Assembly: GCF_958979055.1 (NCBI RefSeq)
Contig: NC_084891.1
Coordinates: forward strand, 1,627,001 to 1,691,000
Origin: Alnus glutinosa
Taxonomy: Eukaryota > Streptophyta > Magnoliopsida > Fagales > Betulaceae
Length of the DNA: 64,000 nt
Direction of reading: 5' to 3'
Both the position numbers and the translations under genes were made by a program. Of the stretch, positions 10,889 through 21,447 are shown piece by piece (the first letter of the stretch is position 1; the number at the start of each line of letters is the position of its first letter). The notes under the pieces were generated by a model, which searched no databases, was not told the origin of the DNA, and was given only the letters and a program-made list of their open reading frames with translations.

Positions 10889-12736
10889 TCACACAGATTT
10901 TTGAAAAAATTCTTGTAATGTTTTATCTGCTTGATTATTAGACAACAAGTTGATCAAAATAGTCGCAGTGGTCGCATTTGCCGAGAAACCTTTGTCAACC
11001 ATCATCTTGATATATTTCACTACACATGATGTCTCATTATGTTGCAAGAAGCCTTGGATGATTGTGTTATATGTGAAATGGTCAGGTGAACAACCATTTT
11101 CCTTCATTTTCTCAAATAGCTCACTTGCTTCAATTAGTAGTCCCTCTTTGCAAAGCCCTTTGATCATTATAGTATAAGTTTGAACATTAGGTTGCAAACC
11201 TTTGGAAGGAAGAGTATTAAAGAGTTCTTTTGCAGTCGTAAGTTGCCTAGCATTACACATACCATCAATCAAGATGTTGTAAATCGCACTATTAAGGTCT
11301 AACTTTTTGTCTTCCATCTCATGAAACAATGTCATCGCCTCTTGAAAGTGTAGATTCTTACACAAGCCATATAACAAAATAGTATAAGTTTGGCAATCAG
11401 GAGGTTGCCCACAAACTTGCATCTCATGAAGTAGCTCTAGTGCATTCTTAAGTCTCCCAACTCGGCAAAACCCGCCTATAAGAGTGGTGTAAGTGACAAC
11501 ATTGGGAATCAAGCCATTGTTAGTCATTTCATGGAAGAGACTCATTGCCTCATCAATTCTTCTATTTTTACAATATCCATGGATCAATATGTTATAGCTA
11601 AAAATAGAAGGCGAACAACCCTTTCGAACCATCGTATTAAATGCTTTGACAGCTTCATCCATTTTATTTTGCAAACAGTAACCATCAATCAAAGAATTGT
11701 AAGTGATTGTATCAGGCTCTATGCCAGTCTGAATCATCACATCAAAAACTTCTTTTGCTTCTTTCAACCTCCCTTCTTTGCCAAATGTGTCCACTAATAT
11801 GTTGAATGTATTTACATTTGGCATGATTTTCCTTTCAACCATCTCCTTCCATAGAGTAGTTGTCTCCTTCCACCGGCCAAAATTGCATAGGCCTTGAATT
11901 AAAGAACTGTAAGTGAAAATGTTTGGTTGAATTCCTTTACTTGTCATTTCAGACAAAAAATTCAAAGCCTCAGTTACTGATCTCTCCTTACATAAACTAT
12001 CAATGATTGTGCTATACAGCACTACACCAAGTTCAAGACTTCCTTCTTCCATCCTCCTAAGCAACACAATAGCTTCACTGGTCTTACCTATTTTACACAA
12101 GCAATTCACTATCGTTCCGTAGGTAAATATATCAGGTTTGTAGCCTATTTTCTCCATTTTGTTAGCCAACTTCACAGCTTCAACAATTTTACCTTGAAGA
12201 CAGAGTCCCTTGACAAGAATATTAAGAATTGTACAGTTTGGTTGAAAACCAAGTTTGAAAATTCTGGCTAAAATAGAGAAGCCGAAATCCACCCGGTTCA
12301 AATGGCAGAAGCAATTAATCAGAATGCCCAGAGTATAAACATCTGGAGCAATTCCTAGCAGTTCCATTTCTTTAATCAAAGAAATCACGGTTGAGTGATG
12401 CTTCATTCTTGCAATTGCAGTCAGCAATCGATTAAAATCCACGACGGAAGGCAAAGGGTGCATGTGAAGCATTCTATCAAACAGGCCTAAGGCATCATCA
12501 AGATTCCTAAAGCTTCGAGATCTGCATCGATCTCTCACAGATTTCAAGAACTGGTTGGGGCTTTCAACATTACCTCTATCACTATTGGCAGTTTTAGCAG
12601 AAGTCGCACTAAAACAGCGGTAATAATAGAACTTTTGAGCATGGAAAGAAAGCCTTACATGAGAATAACGTGGATCGATAAGCAAATGATTGAAGAAGAA
12701 AGCAATAGAATTTCTAGACTTAGCAGTCGTACCCAT
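10889..12736 (-). CDS. Rf-like P-class pentatricopeptide repeat protein (copy 1)
   Basis: Intronless gene for a 615-residue PPR protein of the restorer-of-fertility-like (RFL) type. I chose the ATG at 12736 because the protein then begins MGTTAKSRNSIAFFF exactly as in copy 2, with equal length. The frame stays open another 135 codons upstream, but that part runs through an LRR fragment in the wrong frame. Residues 1-50 are rich in Arg, Ser, Phe and Tyr with almost no acidic residues, suggesting a mitochondrial presequence. About 14 consecutive 35-residue P-type motifs follow (recurring TYNxLIxGxCK and EAxxLFxEM patterns), then a truncated repeat ending at the C-terminus. There are no E or DYW domains. 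Such proteins bind organellar RNA in mitochondria and promote its processing or block its translation. The RNA target is unknown. Confidence 0.9.
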   Translation of the reverse strand: MGTTAKSRNSIAFFFNHLLIDPRYSHVRLSFHAQKFYYYRCFSATSAKTANSDRGNVESPNQFLKSVRDRCRSRSFRNLDDALGLFDRMLHMHPLPSVVDFNRLLTAIARMKHHSTVISLIKEMELLGIAPDVYTLGILINCFCHLNRVDFGFSILARIFKLGFQPNCTILNILVKGLCLQGKIVEAVKLANKMEKIGYKPDIFTYGTIVNCLCKIGKTSEAIVLLRRMEEGSLELGVVLYSTIIDSLCKERSVTEALNFLSEMTSKGIQPNIFTYSSLIQGLCNFGRWKETTTLWKEMVERKIMPNVNTFNILVDTFGKEGRLKEAKEVFDVMIQTGIEPDTITYNSLIDGYCLQNKMDEAVKAFNTMVRKGCSPSIFSYNILIHGYCKNRRIDEAMSLFHEMTNNGLIPNVVTYTTLIGGFCRVGRLKNALELLHEMQVCGQPPDCQTYTILLYGLCKNLHFQEAMTLFHEMEDKKLDLNSAIYNILIDGMCNARQLTTAKELFNTLPSKGLQPNVQTYTIMIKGLCKEGLLIEASELFEKMKENGCSPDHFTYNTIIQGFLQHNETSCVVKYIKMMVDKGFSANATTATILINLLSNNQADKTLQEFFQKSV

Positions 12737-12825
12737 TTCCTGAGGAAGAAAAGCAGACCTGATGTACTCTTGTAGAAATGGCTCTGCACAAGAGAAATAA
12801 GCAGATCTGATGTAGCAGTGGCTCA

Positions 12826-13056
12826 AGGGATTGACCCGGTGAGTTGGTTGTAGCTCAGGTCGAGGGTGTGCAGGTTTGTTAGAGCAGAGAGAGAAGTGGG
12901 TATGGGACCGGTGAGGCGGTTGTTGATTAAGGAGATGACTCGGAGGGTGGTGAGTCGGGCGAGTTGGGAGGGGATGGGACCGGTTACTAGGCCGGGGAAG
13001 GGGAAGAGGAAGAGTTGGGTCAACTGGGTGAGTTGGGAAAGGGAGGGGGAGAGGGC
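12826..13056 (-). pseudogene. LRR gene fragment in the 5' region of PPR copy 1
   Basis: Read on the minus strand in a frame different from the PPR gene, this segment encodes about three leucine-rich repeats of the plant extracellular type (LTGPIPxSLSALTNLHTLDLSYNxLTGSIP pattern). PPR copy 2 lacks it: there the CAGTGGCTCAAG side and the GTCTGGCTTCTTTACACACGAAATTA side are joined by unrelated sequence of about 70 bp. It is therefore a fragment of an LRR receptor or LRR protein gene inserted, perhaps as filler DNA at a break, just upstream of the PPR start. It could change the 5' UTR or promoter of copy 1. Confidence 0.75.
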
Positions 13057-13787
13057 GTCTGGCTTCTTTACACACGAAATTACATCTCGAAAGGACAATT
13101 TCGCCCTTCCTCTCTTCCGTCTCTTCTGCCAGACGGACCATTATGGATCTTATTTTGCCGTCATTTCCTCTTTTTCTTTAATTTGTTTCTTGGTCAATTA
13201 TTTCTCAAGTTTTCTAATTCTCTTATTTTGCCGTCATTTCCTCAATTATTTCATTTACGTATTTCAATTTTATAATCTCTGTGAACATTTTTCTTTTTTC
13301 ACTACTGTCTAATTATAGGAATTTTCTAGTTCAACGAACTTTTTATCTCAAATGTGATGCGGTTAGATTTGAGATAATTATTATTAGATTTTAATTAAAT
13401 AATTATTTTAAAAGTTATATTACTTTTGAGACGAAAAAATAACAAAAGTCATATTTCTAGCATTACTCCAATTATAATGGACAACAAGTGCAAGAATGAC
13501 TTTACAATGAATAGTTTAATAACTTAACTAAATGTCTCTTTATAGTCAAACCCATCTTCTTGTTGAAAAAAATATTGGATTATTTTTGTATTTTTGCTTG
13601 TCTTTAGACTTTTATCCGTTATCAAGTTATCCCATCCATTACACTTTCATTAATTTTTCTGACCAAATATCAATCATGAAATGTGTTATTTGTACACATA
13701 TTATACGCACACTCAAATTTGGTGCAAGGCTTATACATTTGAAGTGAGTTCCACATGCACGAATCTCACACTAAATATGAGTGTGCA
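13057..13787. other. Upstream flank of PPR copy 1
   Basis: The first 30 bases are shared with PPR copy 2 and the rest diverges. Probably holds the promoter of copy 1, but I cannot point to a convincing TATA box or start site. No other gene. The bases GTGCA (13783-13787) adjoin an LTR end but no second copy was found. Confidence 0.4.
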
Positions 13788-14285
13788 TGTTAGAACAGTT
13801 TTCTGTCTAGTGATGTGTGGATATTTGATTCGTCGTGTTCTTCATAATCTGCAAAGAATAAACAATGCGTCAAAAAGTGGGGTCTCCCGACATCCCCTCT
13901 CCGATGCCTAAGTTAGTGGACAGTTTTGGAGAGTATTGGGAGTAGAGAGTTTTTAGTATATTTTTAGTATCTAAACAGAGTGTATTTTGTACCTGGGGTA
14001 GCAGCCTATTTATAGGCACATAGTTCTCAACCGCATTATTCCACCTTCATGTTATGACTAAGTGAGATCCATAGTGGGATGAGATAGAAGTTAAGTGGGA
14101 GAATGGGACACTTACTCCTCATGAGATAATGTATTTATCCCATGTGTCACAAATATAGCATTCAAGGTGTTATAGGACTCTGTTAAGCCCTAATGACTGA
14201 GCGGGTCAAGTTGGGCCAACAAGATCAACTGGGCCCTGGTTCGAGTATAGGCCCATTTGCCTAGGAGATGATAATTTCCCCAACA
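13788..14285 (-). repeat. LTR of the decayed Gypsy remnant
   Basis: About 498 bp bounded by TG...CA on the element strand. Reading on the minus strand it starts TGTTGGGGAAATTATC, contains a TATA-like GCCTATAAATAGGC near 14000-14020, then a leader-like part containing CACTAACTTAGGCATCGGAG, and ends TTCTAACA at 13788. This U3-R-U5 layout is typical of plant Gypsy LTRs. Confidence 0.65.
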
Positions 14286-14749
14286 GATACCCCCCGATTC
14301 CCATTGGTTGATTTGTTCAGCTAGTCGGGCATTGGGAATCTTCTTTTGTACTTGTGGATGAGACTATTTTTGTCCGTTGATAATGAGGATTCAATATTGA
14401 TGGTCAGACGCTTGTGGAGACCATGGTTGTCGGAATGTCTAGCAAGCGGCATAGCTTTTACCCCATTGTGCTTGTGACTTTTTGCATGTGGTAGAAATTT
14501 TGAATGCTCGAAGTTGTTCGCAGCTGGAGCCTTTCACTGGCCGTTGACAAATCAGAAGATCTCCTAGCTGCGTTAATACGGTAATCTTTTTTTATTTGAC
14601 AATCTTCTATTCGATATGCTCGGGCTATCTCGGCCTCAGTATATTTCTGTCTCGGAATTTTATTTCCGTCTCAGGAAAATTTCCTTTTTTGCCTCAGAAT
14701 TTTGCTCAGATTTGAAAAATTTCTTAGGCTCGGAAAATTTTTCGTCAAT

Positions 14750-15880
14750 TTTTTCGTCTCGGAGACTTCTTTAGTTGTTTTTTTTTTTTTTTTTTTTTTT
14801 GTCTCGGAGACTTTTTCAAACTTGGAAACTTTTCGTCTTAGAAACTTTTTTTTTAGTCTCGGAAAATTTTTTGTCTAGGAGACTTTTTCAGACTTGGAAA
14901 ACTTTTCGTCTCGAAGACTTCTTTAGTCTCAGAAAATTTTTCGTCTCAGAGAATTCTTTACTCTAAGAAATTTTTTTGTCTCGGAGACTTTTTTCAGACT
15001 TGGAAAATTTTTTATCTCAGAGACTTTTTTAAACTTGGAAAATTTTTCGTCTCGAAGACTTCTTTACTCTCAAAATTTTTTTGTCTAGGAGACTTTTTCA
15101 AACTTGGAAAATTTTTCGTCTTAGAGACTTCTTTAGTCTCGGAGAATTCTTTACTCTCAGAAAATTTTTTGTCTCGAAAACTTTTTTAGACTTGGAAATT
15201 TTTTTTTGTCTAAGAGACTTTTTCAGACTTGGAAATTTTTTCGTCTCAGAGACTTCTTTACTCTCGAAATATTTTTTATCTAGGAGACTTTTTCAGACTT
15301 GGAAAATTTTTCGTCTTGGAGACTTCTTTACTTGAAAATTTTTTTGTCTAGGAGACTTTTTCAGACTTGAAAAATTTTTCGTCTTAGAGACTTCTTTACT
15401 CGAAGATTTTTTTGTCTAGGAGACTTTTTTAGACTTAGAAAATTTTTCGTCTTGGAGACTTTTCTAGTCTCGGAAAATTTTTCGTCTCGGAGAATTCTTA
15501 CTCTCAGAAATTTTTTTGTCTCGGAGACTTTTTTAGACTTGGAAAATTTTTCGTCTTGGAGACTTCTTTACTCTCGAATTTTTTTTTGTCTAGGAGACTT
15601 TTTCAAACTTGGAAAATTTTTCGTCTTGGAGACTTCTTTAGTCTCGGAAAATTTTTCGTCTCGGAGAATTCTTTACTCTCAGAAAATTTTGTGTCAGATA
15701 CTTTTTCAGACTTGGAAAATTTTTCGTCTCGAAGACTTCTTTACTCTCGGAAACTTTTTTACTCTCGGAAAATTTCTCGTCTCGGAGAATTCTTTACTCT
15801 CGAGAAATTTTTTTGTCTCGGAAACTTTTTTAGTCTCGGGAAATTTTTTGTCTAGGAGACTTTTTTCAGACTCAGGATCT
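14750..15880. repeat. Minisatellite array of GTCTCGGAGACTT-type units
   Basis: More than 1 kb of irregular tandem units built from GTCTCGGAGACTTTTTC, AGACTTGGAAAATTTTTCGTC and GACTTCTTTACTCTCGG. Higher-order units are roughly 100 bp, with many small indels. Several long frames (up to 202 codons) cross it but encode only repetitive SETFLDLENFSSRRLL-like strings, so I do not call a gene. It lies inside the Gypsy remnant, where Tat-group elements commonly carry tandem arrays. Confidence 0.8.
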
Positions 15881-16002
15881 TTCAATCTCGAAATCTTTCT
15901 ACCTCGGCCTCGGATTTTTCACCCTCGGCTCGGATTTTTTGCCCTTGACTCAGATTTCTGGCATGTAAATCATGTAGGGTACTGCTATGTGTTTCTTTTG
16001 TC

Positions 16003-16150
16003 GGGGTTGCCTCCACTCGACTTCTTTACCAACACTATATTGGCTAGTCATTCGGGATAGTCAACCTCTCGAATGAAACCGGCTTGCAGTAGCTTCTTCA
16101 CTTCCTCATATATTGCTTGGTTTATTTCTGGAGCAAAATTTCTTCTCGTA
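16003..16150 (-). pseudogene. Reverse transcriptase fragment of the Gypsy remnant
   Basis: On the minus strand this stretch reads as the start of a Gypsy RT domain (FAPE-NQAI-EEVKKLL-AGFIREVDYPE, then LVKKS), closely matching the RT start of the element at 38941-50104 (41940-42060). An in-frame stop follows VDYPE. The rest of RT is missing on both sides. Confidence 0.7.
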
Positions 16151-16339
16151 TGATTTTTTTTTTTTTTGTAGGGATTGTCTCCCCGTTTGGTTCGTTGTCA
16201 TTACTTTTGTTAGAACAAATGTATATATGTATCGAATAATGATTAGTTTGCATACCTGAGTCGATAAGCTGATTTCCAAGCAACTGTGATTGTTGGCGTT
16301 TGATGATGTTTGGAGTCTTTGCTGAGGCTTTGGATGCTC

Positions 16340-16620
16340 AGACTGGTGTCGAGGCTTTAGTGGTCGAATCCCCTCAACGTGATTCGAGTCATATAAGTTT
16401 CTCCGACTTGAATCCTCTCAACGTGATTCAAGTCTCGGCTCGAATCCCCTCAACGTGATTTGAATCATATAAGTTTCTCCGACTTGAATCCCCTCAACAT
16501 GATTCAAGTCTCGACTCGAATTCCCTCAATGTGATTCGAGTCATATAAGTTTCTCCGACTTGAATCCCCTCAACGTGATTCAAGTCTCGGCTCGAATTTT
16601 ACCCTTGGGTTGGGATTTAT
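16340..16620. repeat. Tandem repeat, about 72-bp units
   Basis: Three to four imperfect units alternate TCGAATCCCCTCAACGTGAT with CGAGTCATATAAGTTTCTCC and CTTGAATCCCCTCAACGTGA. Part of the decayed Gypsy remnant. No coding role is evident. Confidence 0.7.
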
Positions 16621-18107
16621 CCTTGGCTCGGATTTTCACGGCTTCGAATTTTATCTTGGGCTTAGATTTTCTCTTTTTGTCATTTCTGCAGAAGATATTA
16701 ATGAAACACCTTTCCGGTATTTTGGGTGAGCACATGCCTTAACAGGAGCGACTAGTAATGATAATGATGCAATTTCAAGCATTATAAGAAACTTTAAAAT
16801 ATTGTTTCAATGATGTAGCAGGCTATTACACATGTGATTCGATCTACTTCTCTTATGAACTTTGAAATGCGATTCAGATGTGTCTTTGGCTTCGGTATTT
16901 TTTTTTTTTAAAGATGTCAGCACTTCGACTAACAACAAAAGAGAATCAGGCACGTAGAGTGTTTTTTTTTTTTTTTTTTAATAATGCCAGGATAAATATA
17001 TTCAAAATGTTAAGCTAATTAACAAGTGAACATGATAGACTTATCTTACACTTGACGCTCTAATGTCGATATGAGAGTCGGCAGATCCACTAGCAGCATG
17101 GATTCCACTTCGGTTATGAGTCGATGGGTGAGTGCCGGACGAGACCGTCCCTGGTAGTTGAAATGCCAGGTTCGGAGCTCGGTAGTCCTCGTTGGTTAGG
17201 TTGGTGGCCTTTGGTAGCTTTTTTAGAATATTTTGACCTCGACTAAGCAGGTCTTCCTTTAACTATGGTGATTCCGAAGGTCCCCAGCAATACCATTTTT
17301 ATTTTTTATTTGAAAGGGGATCTCGGTATCATGTTGAGTGGAGAGAGGTCTCGGTAATGGATCATCCTCTTTTTGTAAGTGCAGACCCGGTATTTGTACA
17401 ACCACCAAGCTATGAACATTTTGATTGCCTCTGTTTGCCTCGTTACTCTTGGCACTGATCCCATTAAATTATAGGTGTGTATTATGCACATTGTTCAACT
17501 CAGCCAAAATTTAGCCCACCTCGATAAACATAATATATATGTATATATGTTTTGAATATTCCATGTGATATACATTAAAAACATTAAAAGAAAATAAAGC
17601 TCTCGCACCCTTTTGTCCACGCCAATATGATTAAAAACAAAATCAATTTAAAAGATCTTGCTTTTATCAAATCTAAAAGACAAACAAAAGTACCAAGTTT
17701 GATTGGTGTCTACCATTATAACCTCCACACAAGAGTACCGAGTTTGATTAATCCCAATGAAAGCCGAGATGTTGACAGAATCCTCCTTTTCAATGGTAAG
17801 TAAGAGCAATCAAAACATTGAGCTTCAATTGAACCAGAAAGGGCAAAGTACAGCAACCCACATCACTCAAGTAGCTAATCCGCAACATTTAAATTATTTT
17901 TGAACAGAAGAATTTTTCGAGTACAAATCAATATCATACACAATCCGATATTACATGAAATCAACTGAATTCAGCAAAACAATATCAAATAATGTACACC
18001 AGTTTTTGGCCACACTACAGCATTTACCTTATTGTGCCCTAACTTCAAATCCCTTGGTGCCTAGAGGTTGGAACATGATGCTTCGCACCCAACTCTTTCC
18101 AGCATGT

Positions 18108-20580
18108 TCAGTTGCTTTGGACTATAGCTGAGAAGAGTAATTTGTTAAGATCCTGAGAATCCGATTCATGCCTCTCATCATCCCCTGAGACAGTAAAAAT
18201 AAATTGTTCAATACATACTCTTAAAAAACACTAACTTGCTAGCTGTTTTTTTTGCCATCAGTAACTCATTAACCACCCATCTAGCACATCAGGAAAGGCA
18301 GTTAGTTCTTAAAGGCATAAATTACTACAAGAAACATTGCCTTTTAATATCCAACTCACACAAAAATAGCTCACAATTGCAAGGCTGAACCCTTGTTGAA
18401 TATGGTATAACCGCCTCAAACGAATTTGGTTGTATCTTACGAGATCATTAACAAGCTCTAGCCATTAACCACCCACCCCCATCATGGCTGCCCCACCTTT
18501 GTCCCAGGAACGTGCTCATGCCTTAATGAATTTTAGGGCTAAATTGGCCCAAATAAAGATATAAAATAAGGGAATGAATACAGCAAATCAGAAACCTCCA
18601 GCCATCCTCTTCTTTTATCAGAAATTTATATATATGTCATGCTGATTTCAGACGTGTAATATTATAGCAATTTTCTCAAATCAATCGCAGTTATACACCA
18701 TTTCCATCATAAATAATGAAGAAGAAAATCAAGACTGTGCAGGATCCCCAATCAGCTCCGATCAGTATAATTTGTAGAAATTTGAAAATCAATTGCAGTT
18801 ATACACCCTTACCTGTCCTTGATCTCACTTGAACTGCCCACTCATCAACGATCTACATAATTCAAAGATCAAAACGTGATGAGTGTGTCTTCCAACACTT
18901 CGTATGTAGAATCAATGAAGAGATCCGACTATATGTAGCAAGGCTTATTTCTCTAGGCCTTAACAGCATGAAGAAAGCTACCCAAAAATCTTTGCATGGA
19001 TATTTGCTAATAAGAAAAGCCTCCCCATGTTTTCAATCTTGGTTGCTTGCTGGCAAGTGGTGCAAACACTCCAAACAACACTTGGAAGAAAAAAAAACCT
19101 TCCAAGTGATAATTTCTTTTTTTTTTTGGTTAATACACACTCTCTCTCTCTCTCTCTCTCTCCCCCCCCCCCCCCCCCCCCCCCCCTTCCAAAAAATAAA
19201 TAAATAAGTAGCAGCACCTACTTGACACTCATACCTCCAAAGTTTAAAAGTGACACTCGGCCCCCATAAACTACCTAACAGTGATGAGTGCAGCGCATGT
19301 GACGTGAGTTCCATTCAAATTAACGTGAAAAATTAACGGAGGGTGTTAAGTGTTACAGTCAGGTAGTTGGTTGGGTCTGAGTGTCATTTATTGAACTTTG
19401 GAGGTACAAGTGCTAAATGGGTGATGCTTTGGGGGTAAAGTGTATCTTCTTCCTCTCTTTTTTCAAGAGTGGAATTATTTTAACTTCCAAAACAATAGTT
19501 TGCAATATTAATATACAGATCCTATACTGCTCCATTTGTTCGCTTAAAGATGGGAGAAACTGCATTTTCTCTGCTTTTTTGTCATGCGGATAAGTGAATT
19601 GAGCAAAAAGGTTGAAGTTATTAATGAGTTTATTCATGAATCCATAATTATAAGAGATCATCAACTTTGTAAATGGATTAGAGACGAGAAAAAATTACTG
19701 GAAAAACATTTTTGGACATCACATAGAGATGAAATCCCTAAATTTGAAAAATGATGGTGTAATTAAAATTCAAATGCCATCATAAGATAGTGAGAGCGTA
19801 CTTAAAGGAGTAAAAGTTGTGCAGTCCAAATGCAATGTTAAATAAAACAGAGCCAGTCAATTCTTATGCAAAAATTCTCATGATGTACGCAGTTCACCTT
19901 CCAATTAGGTTTAATTCAATTTGACCATCAAACGTGTAGGTGAGTTGCTGATTTCTACTACCAAGGACTCCAATATTTTAAGCAAGTGGACTCCACCAAA
20001 ACAAATTGGCGGGCTAAAACTACCTGGTTGAAGTTAGCAAAGGCTGGATCATCGGAATCACTGGTGAGGGGGTGCCCACAGATGCTTGCATCCGCTGCAG
20101 TAACCTTGTGTTCCCAACAAGAGTGGTCCGAGCCTTATCAATCAAATCCTGAAAACATAATCAGTAAGTACGATCAACTTCAGAGTGCCACTCCCTCCTC
20201 TCTTTTTTTATTATTATTTTTAACAACAAAAAATAAGGTTCTAAGACTTAATTTTTTTTTATTTATTTATTTTTTTTTTAAGAAAACGCTTTCCTTCTCT
20301 TTTCTAATCTTCTTCCAGATTTTTATTCGTTGGTTTGAAAACCATAGAACAGAAATCCCACTCATAGCTACATATAATCGGTTCTCTTTTTAGCGAGATC
20401 TCATTTTCCCAAAACCAGGATGAGAGTTTGCACCAGATTATACAAATTCATCTCTTCCTCCAAAGTGCTGAAAAAAGAAAGTACCTGTTTGGCTGCTAGA
20501 AGTTCATGACATTGCTCTTTCAAGGTCAACAGATCTTCTTGTATCTTCTTTATCCTAGATACCAACTTCATCGGGTTTGC
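18108..20580 (-). pseudogene. SKA2 truncated pseudogene
   Basis: Counterparts of four SKA2 exons are present: exon 2 at 20485-20580 (96 nt), exon 3 at 20024-20148 (125 nt instead of 126), exon 4 at 18813-18852 and exon 5 at 18108-18184. Splice borders are retained. Exon 1 with the start codon is missing, and exon 3 has a 1-nt deletion (GGGTGCCCAC where the intact gene has GGGGATGCCCAC), shifting the frame. It is therefore a non-functional duplicate of the gene at 34527-37917. Any transcript would have to start from an adopted promoter. Confidence 0.88.
19205..19440. repeat. Fold-back element in SKA2 intron (duplicated copy)
   Basis: The left arm (CATACCTCCAAAGTTTAAAAGTGACACTC) and right arm (GAGTGTCATTTATTGAACTTTGGAGGTA) are inverted copies around a short loop. 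A (CT)n then (C)n tract (about 19140-19186) lies just to the left. The same element is at 35600-35830 in the intact SKA2 gene. Confidence 0.65.
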
Positions 20581-20690
20581 CTGTAGACAGCATTCAAAAC
20601 TTCAAATTCCTCCATCATAACGACATGTTGAGTAATACCCAAAAACAAACGGAATGTTCGGTAAAATGAGAATATTATGCTTTTCAGTTT

Positions 20691-21447
20691 GATCTCAAAA
20701 TAAAAATAAAATTTGATTTGTTGCTAGTATTATTATAATTTCAAAATAAATGTGCAACCGAATTCGGTCAATAATTAATTCCTTTAAAACAATAGATTTT
20801 CTGATCACTAAGATGTGATGTCACTATTGTACTATATTGCAATTAAATTGAACTATCTCTGAGCCAGTGGACGAAGAACCATGTAAATAATTATCACCAA
20901 CTTCCTCACGTTGAAAAGCTAACCAAATGATACTACTGAAAATTAGTTTCCTACTCCAATGTCCATCCGACCCCAAAAAGAATAAACATAAGGTGTTCAC
21001 TACATCATATCATAAAAGTGACACATTTGTTCGATCATAATATTTAAATCATTATTCCATAATATTGATAAATTAATTGAAACACTTAAAGTTTAATCTG
21101 GTGCGCCAATAAGCATACAACCATCAAGAACCCAAAACTCCAAACAACACACATTCTGCAATAACTCAACATCAACAAAATGTTTTTTTTTTTTTTTTTT
21201 GATAAGTAAACATCAACAAAATGTTTAAATAAATCATTAATAAAACAATTCTAGTTACAACACACGTTTACAGATAATTAAGAAAATATAACAAAATAGG
21301 ATTAGCAATACACAACAGTAGTCCAAAAGATATGAAGGAAAATATTACCTTAATGACTTGCAGCAAATATGTTTGTACCTTACAAATTGGCACTATAAAG
21401 GTTAGAATATGAAATTTTGTCCTGCATGTTGAAGAACAAGAAAGCTT
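20691..21447. repeat. 3' flank of PPR copy 2
   Basis: Similar throughout to 10160-10888 downstream of PPR copy 1. It contains the short poly-T insertion at 21186-21209 that copy 1 lacks. No separate gene. Confidence 0.6.
21186..21209 (-). mobile_element. Ultra-short retroposon footprint with 17-bp TSD
   Basis: The 24-bp insertion reads, on the minus strand, TTACTTATC followed by poly-A. Exact 17-bp repeats ACATCAACAAAATGTTT flank it (21169-21185 and 21210-21226). PPR copy 1's flank has a single copy of this target and no insertion, so the empty site is available for comparison. This is what an extreme 5' truncation of a LINE or SINE would leave. Confidence 0.85.

Larger units (their letters stand above)
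13788..17471 (-). mobile_element. Decayed Tat-type Ty3/Gypsy retrotransposon remnant
   Basis: Oriented on the minus strand. It consists of a 3' LTR (13788-14285), a polypurine tract just inside it (complement of GATACCCCCCGATTCCC, 14286-14302), a large minisatellite (14750-15880), a short RT fragment (about 16003-16150) and further tandem repeats (16340-16620). The arrangement and the LTR/PPT junction (GGGGGGTATC then TGTTGGGG) resemble the full element at 38941-50104 (GGGGGGTAAC then TGTTGGG). No gag, integrase or 5' LTR is visible. The right end is cut abruptly at 17472, where the SKA2 duplicate begins. Confidence 0.7.
17472..20690 (-). repeat. Segmental duplicate of the SKA2 3' half
   Basis: About 3.2 kb is collinear and highly similar to 33889-37040 or slightly beyond. 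It starts at ATTATAGGTGTGT and ends near TCGGTAAAATGAGAATATTATG, after which the sequence becomes the 3' flank of PPR copy 2. The copy includes SKA2 exons 2-5, introns and downstream sequence, but not exon 1 or the promoter. The left junction is with the Gypsy remnant. Both copies share a fold-back element, so the duplication post-dates that insertion. Confidence 0.9.

Noticed and set aside
10889..13141. 750-codon open frame as the PPR protein
   Set aside because: The extra 135 codons at the N-terminus translate an LRR fragment in the wrong frame and are absent from copy 2; the ATG at 12736 gives the conserved start and length.
12866..13312. 148-codon plus-strand frame
   Set aside because: Antisense of the LRR fragment and flank; no recognisable protein features.
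14775..16060. Long plus-strand frames (63-202 codons) as a repetitive secreted or structural protein
   Set aside because: They are translations of minisatellite units, change frame at every indel and have no start context; better explained as tandem repeats in a transposon remnant.
14750..16620. CRISPR-like regular repeats
   Set aside because: No unique spacers of constant size, no cas genes, plant nuclear context.
18968..19314. Short overlapping frames around the (CT)n/(C)n tract
   Set aside because: They lie in an SKA2-derived intron copy and run through low-complexity sequence.
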